From Pogostemon cablin (Eukaryota; Streptophyta; Magnoliopsida; Lamiales; Lamiaceae), in NCBI GenBank assembly GCA_023678885.1, contig CM043012.1, positions 16,714,036 through 16,778,035 on the forward strand: a DNA stretch of 64,000 nucleotides. Direction: 5' to 3'. The notes beneath the pieces are model-generated. The model worked only from the letters and a program-made list of their open reading frames with translations, was not told the DNA's origin and made no database searches. A program made the translations under genes and the position numbers. Position 1 is the first letter of the stretch. The number at the start of each line of letters is the position of its first letter. Shown here piece by piece: positions 1 to 9,530 of the stretch.

Positions 1-187
1 TCTTGCTGCTGGATACTAGGCCCCATTTGTGTCAACTCTGTAATCTGCTTCTGTTGGGACTCTAGTAACTTGTTGATGTTAGCTAGACTAGAGACTATCT
101 CATCATCCCTATTCGGCTTCACTGCTTGATGTTCAATATGTGCTACCTTACTTAGTACATAGGATCCTCTTACTCTTTCCGTATGCT
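1..187 (-). pseudogene. Ty3/gypsy gag fragment, continuation of element 1
   Basis: Read on the minus strand this stretch is open without stops and encodes ERVRGSYVLSKVAHIEHQ followed by a polar, glutamine-rich segment. It matches in layout the end of the gag domain of the neighbouring element 2 (SERIRGTYVHGRVAQ near 6260), where an 'SER-x-RG' block follows the capsid-like domain. Gag proteins of this Athila/Ogre-like group package element RNA in the cytoplasm. I read it as the later part of the gag whose beginning lies at 9069-9500, split by the insertion of element 2. It runs off the window edge and about 170 residues between the two halves are missing. Family assignment is firm; the claim that both halves come from one copy is inference. 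Confidence 0.7.
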
Positions 188-538
188 GATGAGAGTAAAA
201 ATAAGCATGTTTTAGTGTCCAATTTAATACCTTTTTATTGATTTTGTTGTCATACATTAGCAAAAGTGTCTTATATTCAATATATGTGAGAAAACTATGC
301 ACGTGATGTGTTTTATTGTATTTTAGGTGGAAAAAGGAATCAAAAGTGCAAAGTTGGAGAACAGGTGCAATTTGTGTATGAATGCTGAAAAATGCACGTT
401 CAACTTGTGTAATTTTTGTGTGTTCGTATGGAGCTCTGAACTTGAAGTGTGATATATGGTTGGAAAGCCACAGAAGAGAGGATTGTTTTGGCGTAAGGAA
501 CACCTCAATCGAAGTCCAAACGAGAAAGTTATGATCGA
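188..538 (+). repeat. Head of a plus-strand LTR (same family as the LTR at 9531-11404)
   Basis: Begins TGATGAGAGTAAAAATAAG and follows, with substitutions, the reverse complement of the LTR ending at 11404 for about 350 bases, including the blocks GGTGGAAAAA, AATGCTGAAAAATGCACG and CCACAGAAGAGAGGATT. It stops abruptly where a minus-strand LTR head begins, so the two heads are joined in opposite orientations. Confidence 0.7.
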
Positions 539-764
539 AATGTTGGACTTGTGTTTTTCAGCATTCCTTCACACTTGCACTCTTCATTCCAACTTTGAAC
601 TTTTGATCATGTTTTACCCTTCAAAACTCAACAAAACACCTTAGTTGCATCTTAAGTATGCAAGATATGAAAACCAAGCCATCTACACAAAATCATAACC
701 ATATTCTATCAAAAACGGTGTATGTGAGACCTAAATTATATGAAATTTCACTCTCAACAAACCC
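539..764 (-). repeat. Truncated 3' LTR of element 2
   Basis: Nearly identical by eye to 8843-9068, the outer end of the element 2 5' LTR, ending in CACTCTCAACA (TGTTGAGAGTG on the minus strand). Only about 226 bases remain of an about 1.8 kb LTR. The bases just right of it (cccccaaactta) form the purine-rich tract expected next to a 3' LTR on the minus strand. Confidence 0.7.
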
Positions 765-2224
765 CCAAACTTACATGTTGCTTGTCCCGAGGAAACGACA
801 TAGAAAACCAATAGAGTAATTGATAGGAAATTTCATAGCTTAACACATCCAAGACAATATAACAATTCGAAAATCATACTTCAAATACTAAGACAACCAT
901 CCATCTAAGAACATGCAATTCAAATCAACTACTTCACTTTTTCGGAATGCTCATCCACCCATTCTCATGGGTAGTATTTACGCTCATCACTCAAGTGTGA
1001 GATATACACTTAGGTAAGGTATTTTCACTCAAAATCAATTCAAATATACTCGTAACCATAAGCTTGGCAATCATCTCAACTCTTTACTAAAGGAATATTT
1101 TCGACAATAGGATCACAAAGGTCTTGCATTAGGGTGTAACATTGGCTCTTTGGTAACTGTTGGAAATATATGGATCAAGTGACTCATTCACTAGTAGAGA
1201 ATCAAAGAAGACTTACAGCTTTTCAACAAACAACTTCACTTTCTTATTTCTCCTTCAATACTCTTCAATTCTTCTTGCAATTCGTATTCCTCCTTCACTT
1301 TCAAGCTCAATTTCCTTACTTGAATCTTTTTTTCTCTTCTCTCTAATTTTTTTTTCCAAATAAGGGTACCAGTTTCAGGCACTACCCTTTTTCATGGGGT
1401 ACCAGTTTCAGGCACTACCCCTTCATGCAAAATTTAATCATTTTTTCCAACAATGTTCATCACTTCCAAATTACTTCTCCTTTTGTTTCTTCTTCATAAA
1501 ACACCAACTTGATTCCTTCAACTCTCTACTAGGTAGGAATTTTTAAAGGTTAGCAAATGGATCAATTGGCTAATCACGTAGGCTTACAACAAATAAGACT
1601 TTTAGGCTTAAAAGGGTCGACTACAGATAATTTCATTAGGTAGGATAATAATATAGCTAGTGACTAATAAATAACAAGATGGCTTAATATCATTTCCTAT
1701 TGTCTAATCAAACACGTAGCTTCAAGCAAGATGTAAAGCCAAGTTCTAGAATACATGTGTATGAACAACACTCATAAGAATAAACTGAATTATGCAACTT
1801 GTCATGATTTCACAAGGCTTAAATCTCACATGGCTATAAGAATGAACGAGCAATCCTAATAAAGCTACATAGCTAATCTTTCATGCATATAATTAAATTT
1901 CAAGCAACTCAATCTCAAAGCACAATCTCAAACTGCTTCTCAAACACAATCACACATTTAATCAAGTGCTAAGAAAAATTAGAAAATCATCCTAGAGAAC
2001 TATAAATCGACTACAGTAACACTAAGACCAACAAACAACAAACAATAACAAATACAAATCCTAGAAAATAATAAAAAATTGAACCCTCAACATCATCAAA
2101 TAAATAAAAAGTATAAAAAATTCGCAAAAAATCGACCCTCCAAGCAAGACAAGCAACACCTAATAAAATTCCTACACCACACAAACACATAAAAGCAATT
2201 AAAATGGGAGGGTAAGCCCCCAAC
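765..2224 (-). other. Non-coding 3' region of element 2
   Basis: No ORF with recognisable protein features. It starts next to the LTR with cccccaaacttacatg and a box 'gttgcttgtcccgagg', which has a counterpart in element 3 (cccccaaacttaaag, 'gttgtgcgtccctga' at 23709). Other shared blocks are 'ggctctttggta' (1144 and about 24110) and 'ctaatcaaacacg' (1706) versus 'ctaatcgggcacg' (24640). It includes a 33-base direct duplication, 'gggtaccagtttcaggcac', starting at 1364 and again at 1397. Confidence 0.6.
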
Positions 2225-2390
2225 AAGCGCTAATGTTTAACATCGGAGAGTCACGACGGGATACCTCTTTTTGACTACTGGATCGGAGGACGGTCCTCTC
2301 GCATTCTTACCTTCAATTCTCAACTCCAACCACCTCACCTTTCTTTGTTATAGAAATAGGAACTTTTGAATCTCTTTTCTCCCATGACTA
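2225..2390 (-). pseudogene. Integrase C-terminal-tail-like remnant and conserved post-pol box (element 2)
   Basis: Minus-strand text reads ELKVRMREDRPPI, which resembles MFKVRMRGEKVMDQ at the same place in element 3, and both resemble the 'FKVNGQRLK' tail that ends pol polyproteins of Athila/Ogre-like elements. Just after it comes a box with GATGTTAAACATTAGCGCT, parallel to GACGTTAAACTTAGCGCT in element 3. No integrase core precedes it. The reading as an integrase tail is tentative because the match is short. Confidence 0.4.
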
Positions 2391-2896
2391 TCATGAATCT
2401 TCCTTGTCAATCACTCTCTCAATAGCAAAATAAGGATTAAACAAGTTAGAATTTTCAACACCGATATAAGAATGAAAATCTGCAGGTAAGTTCGGAGGCT
2501 TCAGATATGGATCATCAATTTTTCCTGCAACCAAGAGATTATTAAATATCACATTAGAGTTAGTAGTAGAAAAATTAAGAGACATGTTTGTTCTTGCGAT
2601 CTCCTCTACCACTTCAATTCTTTGGCTCTCATGCTTCTCTTCCTTAGAAGAAGGCTTCATCTCCTCTTCAACAGTGGTCTTCTTACTCCGATTCACCATG
2701 TTAGCAGTGGTCTTCCTTCTCTGTTCATCCCTGGAATCACTCAATGCAAGTAAATTCTCAAGATAATCAATACATGCATCGTTAGATAAACCCTCAAGCT
2801 CTGCATCATACAAGGCAAAGTTCTTCTCAAACTCTATGTCTATTACTTCCACAGACTTGCATTGCTGCTGATCTGTATGTGTTTGTTTCACCTTTT
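2391..2896 (-). pseudogene. Post-protease linker of element 2 polyprotein
   Basis: Continues the polyprotein interrupted by the nested solo LTR: the protease text ends KEMQWPT at 4607 and resumes VKQTHTDQQQCKSVEVID here. About 166 codons are open. In Athila/Ogre-like elements this acidic spacer sits between protease and reverse transcriptase and ends in an 'ELKPLPxHLxYAYLG' block; the counterpart here is LKPPNLPADFHSYIGVE. In a complete element the reverse transcriptase would start right after that block. Here the frame ends within about 25 codons and no polymerase follows. The apparent start is GTG, but no independent start is expected because the text is the middle of a polyprotein. Confidence 0.6.
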
Positions 2897-4606
2897 TGCA
2901 TATGTCCCCAAGTGTAGGGAATCAGTTACAGATAAGTGTGTGACCAAGTTTATTATCGAACCCAAAAGATAATTCTAAACTTACTATTTAATCTATTTAT
3001 GACAACTCTAACTTAAGACAAATCTGGGTTTATAAGTGAATTTAATTAAACCTAAGAAAGCAGAAAATAAGTACATAAAATAATAAAATAACAAATAGAA
3101 TAAGGATGAAGTGTTCAAGAGAGAAGATAGATAGCCCTAGGAAATCCAGCTAAATTGGTCAAATCAACTCACTAGATAATCAGTTAGAACTCCTGCAGAT
3201 TTTATGAAAGCAATCACTTAATTATGTTAAATCCCTTTGGTGAAGTAAACTTAATACATAAATCTGGTTCAAACCCTCAGATGCAGAAGAATAATTCCTA
3301 CTCCCTTCTAGGTACTTAAGAAATAAACGTCAATTCCCACTTAACAATCTAAGAAACCAAATCCTCTAGAATGGTAATTAATAGATATATTAAGTGTCCA
3401 ATATTAATTAATCTAATGAATAAAGGTTATATGGTTAAATCCCATTTACCCATAAACAAGTTGGCAAATACAATTACTTTATGGTACAAACAACAGACAT
3501 AAATATGCATCAGACAATGACATATCATGAATGAGGACAGACCATATAAGACAAAAATATAAGTCTCAATTCAAAGCATTAATAATGGAATAAAATACTG
3601 CAAAAATCCAACCTAGTCTAAATCATCAATTCAAACCAATTCAACCTTCAAAACCTAGCACTATCCAAGAAGTATTAGCCCAGGTGTTACAAGCAACACC
3701 CATGGTTAGATATGAAGGCAAACCAACAGGTCTATTATTCAAAATAAAGAAAGAAAGAATAAGAAAAACCCTAGATATGGCGTGATTCTCCGTTCTCTCT
3801 TCCGTTATTCTGAACCTTCTCGTTCTCCCTCTCAAATAGGCAACACTGATGAACTCCCCGAGATGGGGGGATGGGATGGTGAATCTTGATTTTGATATGG
3901 TGGAAGGGAAAGGGTATGGAAAAGTATGAAGGATTATGGAGAGTTAGGGTTTGGAATACCCAAAGGGCTTCTTTTATAGTTGAGGACTGATAATTATCGA
4001 ATTTTGACTCAAAAATGGGCTTTTTCACGTCAAAAATACGAATGGGCCAAGAAAATGACGAAAAACGATGACTGGGCCTCGCTAGGTAGTGGCACGAGTC
4101 GTGCTAGGCCGAAGCTTGCGGCATCCTTCGGCAGCTGGGCGGCAGGGGCGCTGGCTGGACACATGGCACGAGTCGTGCCAAATGTGACACGGGTCGTGCC
4201 ACCCGTCGGCTGCATGCGCGACCTCGTGGTTTTTCTCAAAACTTCCTCATCTGATCTCTGATTGAGGTGATTTTTACACTCACGCGATTCTCTTTTCCTT
4301 GGCTTTCCAACCATATAAAGAACTCATGAAAATTTATCCATTTGAGTATGGCACGAGTCATGCACTCTCGGCGGGCTTGGCAATCGTGCACATCATGGCC
4401 GGCTCGAGTCGTCCCCCAACTTCGCTCCCGACTTTTGTTTTTGCTCTTTTTACCTCATTTTCCACCTAAAAATACGAAATAACACCTCACATGCATCTGT
4501 AACACAAATATATATAATTCAACCACAAGATGCTCAAATACAAATATAAATACCACAAAACAGTGCTAAATCGGACCCTAAAACACGCAGATTTTCACAC
4601 TAAACA
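2897..4606 (-). mobile_element. Solo LTR nested in element 2 protease
   Basis: On the minus strand it begins TGTTTAGTGTGAAAATCTG and matches, with substitutions, the solo LTR at 49690-51576. Shared blocks include ccaagtgtagggaatca, 'gatgaactcc..gatgggggg' (3851-3868) and a TATA-like 'ttttatag' (about 3972). A GC-rich array built on TGGCACGAGTCGTGCC lies at about 4090-4200. No internal element sequence adjoins it, so I call it solo. Flanking bases gtagg (right) and ctttt (left) do not match, so no target duplication is visible and the left end is imprecise. Confidence 0.7.
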
Positions 4607-5073
4607 GTAGGCCACTGCATCTCCTTATTCAAAGAAAAGATAATTTCCTTATCATTGGCCCTCAGCCTCAACTCTCTTTTGAACACATCTATGAGAGCTC
4701 TTCCAGTAGCAAGGAATGGACGCCTTAAGATTAGAGTCACGCCATCCTTGTCATCTTCCATATCAAGTACTAGGAAGTCCACAGAAAAAGTTAAATTTGA
4801 TACCTTCACCAACACATCTTCAATAACTCCCTTAGGATATGTTAACGATCTATCTGCTTATTGTAAGGCCACAGATGTAGGTTTCAACACCCCCAAACCA
4901 AGCTTCTTGAATACTGAGAAGGACATAAAATTGATGCTAGCTCCTAGATCACACAGTGCTTTCCTAGACGGTATTTTTCCAATCTCACATGGAATGATGA
5001 AGCTGCCTGGATCCTTCAATTTTCCTGGTAGCTTCTTAGGAATAATTGAGCTGCAATTCTCTGTCAAATTCAC
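4607..5073 (-). pseudogene. Retropepsin-like aspartic protease domain of element 2
   Basis: Aspartic protease that would cut the element polyprotein inside the particle. Two open blocks are separated by a stop. The first has CDLGASINFMSFSVFKKLGL, the active-site 'D-L/T/S-G-A' loop followed by the hydrophobic strand typical of plant Ty3 proteases. The second has LILRRPFLATGRALIDV, matching the 'ILGRPFLATxxAxID' block, with Gly changed to Arg. The active-site Asp and Gly are kept, but the in-frame stop and the solo LTR at the C-terminal side make it inactive. It follows directly from the gag linker with a small overlap at 5070-5073. Confidence 0.8.
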
Positions 5074-5591
5074 TTCTCCACACTGTTAAGCTTCCTCTTT
5101 CTGGAAATGAGTTCCTTGATGAACCTTGCATAGTATGACATCTCTTCCAATGCATCTGAGAAAGGAATAGTGACTTGGGCATCCCTCATAACGTCAGCAA
5201 ACTTTCTGAACTTCTCATCCAAGATTTTTGTCAAGAATCTCTGAGGGAAAGGAATTGGTACCTTTGTTTTCGAAAGTCCCAAACTGTCTTTCTCAAACAC
5301 CACTTCCGCTTCTCTCAGTTTCTTAACTCTTTGCCACTTTTTATCAGCGATTGCCTGATTAGATTGGCTTAGTACAGAAGTCAGACGTACTAGAAACCTC
5401 GGAGGGCAGCTTGACTTGAGCAAGTCACCGAGTGGAGGATAACTCGATCCGAGCCAGTGTCCAACACCCGTACGAACCATATCCGGACCTGCTTGGCTAC
5501 CGCTCGGCTCAGACTTGGCACTCTCCTGACCTAGCTCGGCTCGAGCTTGTGGTTGAGCCGTGTTCGAGCTGCTCTGCTCTATTCCTGTCAC
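5070..5591 (-). pseudogene. Gag-to-protease linker of element 2
   Basis: A 173-codon open stretch. Its second half (PIPFPQRFLTKILDEKFRKF, then IPFSDALEEMSYYARFIKEL) is the conserved linker of Athila/Ogre-like polyproteins, usually written 'PFPQRLxxxKLDxQFxKF...INIPFxEALEQMPxYAKFLKxIL'. Its first half (about residues 15-75, DNA 5400-5560) is Gly/Ser/Pro-rich, and its DNA is built of GCTCGGCTCGAGC-like motifs that also occur in the LTR U3 regions. The protein has no catalytic role that I can name. Open frame preservation over 500 bases is notable next to the broken gag. Confidence 0.7.
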
Positions 5592-7142
5592 ATTCTACAT
5601 CAGTTTTGGACCTTTGTACTGCTTTTCTGACCTTAAAGTGATCGCTTTGCACTCTTTTGGATTAATTTCCGTGTCAGATGAAAATTTACCCTTTTGCATC
5701 TGCTGCTGCTGATTAACCGTAGTTGAGATCTGAACCATGGTATACGTGAGATTCTACAACTGCCTATTGACTTCCTCATTCTGCTTAGTCATATTCGAGT
5801 CCATCAGTATAATGCAATTGTTGATCTTATCAATATCAGCATCATTCTTCTTCATATACTTGGACAACACTTCATCAATATTAGCTCACCCTTCTTCAGT
5901 TTTGGCTCCATGATCAAAGTTAGGAGGGTGTGGAACTGTATTATTCAGATTTGAATATGCAAAGTTCTCATGCCTCCGTTGGTCTTGCCAATTCCCCCCT
6001 TGGAAGTTTCTAGAGTTAGAATTCCCTTGAGGGTTTCAACCCATGACCCAGTTTGCATCCTCAACCTCGTGAAGGTTCATGACTATATCATCACTGATTG
6101 TCCCTTGGTTGCCTCCTCCATTCTTAGCCGAAATCAAACTAATCAGGTGCTTGTTCATATGTTCCAACTGAGTGACAACCCTATCATTTCTATCAGCTTC
6201 AGCAACCTTCTCTTCAAACTGTGCAACCCTTCCATGTACATAAGTTCCACGAATCCTTTCAGATGGCCAATCTCTAGAGTTTATAAAAATATCATCAAAT
6301 AGCTTTTCTACAACTTTTGACGTCTTTCCAAAAATTGTTCCTCCAGCTGATGCGTCAACTAACACTCTTGATTCATTGTCAAGGCAATTATAGAAGACAC
6401 TGATGAATTGAGACTTCTTAAATCCATGATGTGGTCATCTCCTCAACGCATCTGTAAACCTTTCCCAAGCCTTCCAAACGATTAATCTCTCCGCTACTTG
6501 AACTGATTGATTTCCTATTTCAATGCAAGAATCTTACCCAGTGGCATAAACCGATCAACAAATAACTACTGCAGCTCAGTCCAGTTAGAGCAACTGTCTC
6601 CTGCCAATTTATCATACCGCTCCCTTGCCTTATCAACCAATGAAAACTGAAAAAGTCTCATCTTTCATCTATCATTTGTAGCGAGAGTTTCACCGTATCC
6701 ATATAGCTATTGAAACGTTTAAGATGTCCGTAGGGCTCATCAAAAATGCCTCCGGCGAAGGGGTTTCTCTCCACCATATTAATCAGGTCTGGCCTTATGT
6801 CGTTCGCCTCATCAGTTTGAACGGCTCCAACTACGCCTGATCCTCCTAAATTGGTGGACTTGAATGTCTCTCAGATGATGATGTCATCCTCATGAGTTCT
6901 ATCTCCCATATATACTGTTTCTGATTCAGCCTCTTCTGGGATAACCTAATTTTCTATCTGCTCTTCTTCTTCCTCTATGACTGCTTAAGAATCCAGTGTC
7001 TCTGTTTTCCTTTTTGGAGGTAGTATAGTAGCAGCTTTAGGAGGTGTGTTAAGATTCTTTGCTACTCCTCTCCTTTCCTAGCAGACGTTTCAACCTCCGG
7101 GTCAAATTTGAGATCCTATGCTCCCTTCTTTGACCTAGTGTG
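5592..7142 (-). pseudogene. Broken gag of element 2
   Basis: Starts on the minus strand at about 7142 with MHTRSKKGA and a stop, the usual 'M-x-TRS' opening of this gag group. Recognisable pieces follow in different frames: LINMVERNPFAGGIFDEPYG with HLKRF (about 6780-6710), then the open segment 6365-6036 with LVDASAGGTIFGKTSKVVEK, SERIRGTYVHGRVAQFEE and QLEHMNKHLISLISAKNGG. These match the order of the Retrotrans_gag domain and the downstream 'YNGL...DAASGG...A..ELIE' block of Athila/Ogre-like elements. I see no zinc knuckle. Several stops and frameshifts show that the gag is dead. The frame between 6030 and 5600 is too decayed to read. Confidence 0.7.
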
Positions 7143-7240
7143 CATGCAACTTCAAGAAAAATTCAAGGTAAAGACAGTTGAATCTCAACAAAAATATTCT
7201 AATTAAAATAGTAATAAAAGAAAATAAATAATTAAAACTG

Positions 7241-7260
7241 TCCCCGGCACAAAGGCGCCA
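7241..7260 (-). other. Primer-binding site of element 2
   Basis: Minus-strand TGGCGCCTTTGTGCCGGGGA lies 6 bases inside the LTR end at 7267. It resembles the TGGCGCC...GCCGGGGA primer site of plant Athila/Tat-type elements (tRNA 3' end complement). The exact tRNA is not decided. Confidence 0.7.
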
Positions 7261-7266
7261 TAAATT

Positions 7267-9068
7267 TGATACGCATATTTTGCGCACTCCAATTTTATCC
7301 TCATGTATAAGGATGTCAATTGTAGCGATAAGTACCTAAGTTAAATTTTCAATCCCACTGAGACAGCTAATTATTTATTTATTCTAAATTTCTATTTAAT
7401 AAGAATTAAGTAACCGATTTTCCAAGAGTTTTAAGAATTAATTATCTAATTACATAAATATTAAATTACTGAATTAATTAAAGCAAAGGAAAATAAATAA
7501 GTTTTAATCAAGAGAATAACAACAGTTCTAAGGTATCAGGTATAGACCAATTAATTTGGGTTTCTAGACTTCCAATTTTTCATTCATACAGTTTCAATGA
7601 AAATACACCACTTAATCCCATTAACCCACCAGATATAATCTGATTTTAAGCTAACAGTATATTCTTGTTTAAATCCTAAAGTGCGTGAATATTACTAAAT
7701 CTCACTCCTAGATACTAATCAAAGCAAACAACAATACCTCCATATGGTCAGTTCGACTAATAAGATATTTTCTGAAATTACTACAAGGTTTTGTCCACTT
7801 CCTACTTGAATATCTAATTGTACTGTTCCACCAAACAATTCAAGTCTATGATTTACCGGTTCATGGAATTAAAGTATTTATAGTGGAACTACTTCAATCC
7901 CTAACAAATAGACAATACCAATCATGAACGCACACAAGCTAACATAATAAATCAAGCATTATAGCGGATGTCATGAAAATATTATGAAGATGTTACGAAG
8001 CAGATTAGCAAGTCTGAATAAATTAAGTAAAATCAGAATATCCACAGCATAAAATCCCAATTTTTGTCTAGGTCTCCAAATCAATTCAATCTAACCATTA
8101 AACTCTAAAACTGTATAAAAAATTAGCTCATGAGGTTCCAAAACAACACTCATGGCTATGCAATTCATACTAAAAATCAAGATAAAATGAAGGGAAAGAT
8201 TAGAAACATGAAACCCTAGCATAAACGTAGTCCCACGTTCCTTCTTCATCTCTCCGATCGTCCGATCTCTCTCAATTAGCACTTGGAACCTCCTTGAAGA
8301 TGGATGGAAGATGAAATCAGATGTGAATCTGATGTGTGTGTTTGAGGCGTGAATTTTCGATGGGTTGTGGAAGGGTTCCCCTCAATTTGTGTATTGATCT
8401 CCCTTTTATATCTTGGACACCTAACAGGGCTTTTTCACATCGAAATCAAGCCAAAACATGATCTGGACACAACAAATACACTGCAGAATCGAATAGACCG
8501 TGACTAGGTCCAAAAACACTCCACTCGGCACCCAGCTCGAGCCGAGCTAGGTCTGGACATTGACTAGCAGTAGCCGAGCCACATATGGGTAAAAAGAGGA
8601 AGTCGTGTATACTTTGGGGGACCCCAACTCGGCTAAAAACTCGCACGAGCTGGGTACAGCTCGAGTCGAGCTGTCTGCCAAGCTGTAGAGACTGCACTGC
8701 GCGATCTCACCGTTTTGAGCATAACTTCCTCATAAGAACTCCGATTTGAGTGATATTTATGCCACAACGATCCTCTCTTTTGTGGCTTTCCAACCATATA
8801 TCACATTATCAATTTGGACTTCTATAAAAATATAGAAAAAGTATGCAATGTGGACGTGTGTTTTTCAGCATTCCTTCACACTTTCACTCTTCATTCCAAC
8901 TTTGAACTTTTGATCATTTTTTATCCTTCAAAACTCAATAAAACACCTTAGTAGCATCTTATGTATGCAAGATATGAAAAACAAGCCATTCTACACAAAA
9001 TCATCACCACATTCTATCAAAAATGGTGTAATGTGAGATCTAAATTACATGAAATTCCACTCTCAACA
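7267..9068 (-). repeat. 5' LTR of element 2
   Basis: About 1.8 kb, TG at 7267 and CA at 9067-9068, with terminal TGTTGAGAGTG on the minus strand. It contains a TATA-like tract at about 8405, a leader region, and upstream of TATA a GC-rich motif array (8510-8700, CTCGAGCCGAGCT-like). Next to that array is the recurring box 'cgatctcaccgttttgagca' with 'aactccgatt'. Its outer edge borders element 1 gag at 9069. Confidence 0.75.
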
Positions 9069-9500
9069 CCTATCAATCAAAGAGAACTTGAATAGGGCGA
9101 TCCGCCTAGCATTGTCATGAGCTCCAACACCCTTCTGAGTGTTTGTATAACCAATGAATCTTTTGAGATGCTGATATGGATCTTCGAAGGAATTCCCAGA
9201 AAAGAGATTCTTCTCTACCATGTTGATATGGGCGGGATGTATCTCAAAATCATCATCTTCCCCCCTTGCTCGTATCAATCCCATGTTACCAATTCCATTG
9301 TACTTGAAAATATCACATATGGCAACATTATCTGAATTCTCCCTTACTCCGGCCATGTTTAGAACTGTGTGTTATTCCTTCATTTCTTTCCTCTCCTTTT
9401 CCTAGTACACAAGTACCTCGGAAAAATTTAAGGTTAGATAGAAATAAATAATCACAAATAATAGTCTTAATAAAACTAAAAATAATAAAATCAATAATAA
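9069..9500 (-). pseudogene. Start of gag of element 1, cut by element 2
   Basis: A minus-strand open segment begins MAGVRENSDNVAICDIFKYN and continues IHPAHINMVEKNLFSGNSFE, DPYQHLKRFIGYTNTQ, and a terminal RRIALFKFSLIDR. This is the N-terminal gag pattern of Athila/Ogre-like elements ('F.I.P..INMV..N.FxG...EDPxxHL..F...C', then 'I+L.LFPFSL.D.A'). It stops exactly where the LTR of element 2 begins, in the middle of the 'LFPFSL' helix. Upstream, 9328-9500 is a short leader after the PBS. The second half of this gag is most likely the fragment at 1-187. Confidence 0.75.
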
Positions 9501-9504
9501 GAGC

Positions 9505-9523
9505 CGTCCCCGGAACCGGCGCC
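9505..9523 (-). other. Primer-binding site of element 1
   Basis: Minus-strand GGCGCCGGTTCCGGGGACG, just inside the LTR edge at 9531. It is the same type of site as at 7241-7260 and is better preserved. Confidence 0.7.
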
Positions 9524-9530
9524 AAAAACT

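Larger units (their letters stand above)
539..9068 (-). mobile_element. Element 2: gag/protease-only Athila/Ogre-like LTR element, nested in element 1
   Basis: Order on the minus strand: 5' LTR (9068-7267), PBS (7260-7241), gag (7142-5070), protease-like domain (5073-4607), a nested solo LTR (4606-2897), a post-protease linker (2896-2391), a short integrase-tail-like piece (about 2390-2225), a non-coding 3' region (2224-765) and a truncated 3' LTR (764-539). I find no reverse transcriptase, RNase H or integrase catalytic text. The 5' LTR outer edge abuts gag of element 1 at 9069. Coding parts carry several stops and frameshifts, so the copy is dead. The lack of polymerase could be a private deletion, but element 3 has the same layout. 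Confidence 0.75.

Noticed and set aside
4030..4314. ORFs of about 94 codons on both strands in the LTR
   Set aside because: They arise from the GC-rich palindrome array, which lowers stop frequency in all frames.
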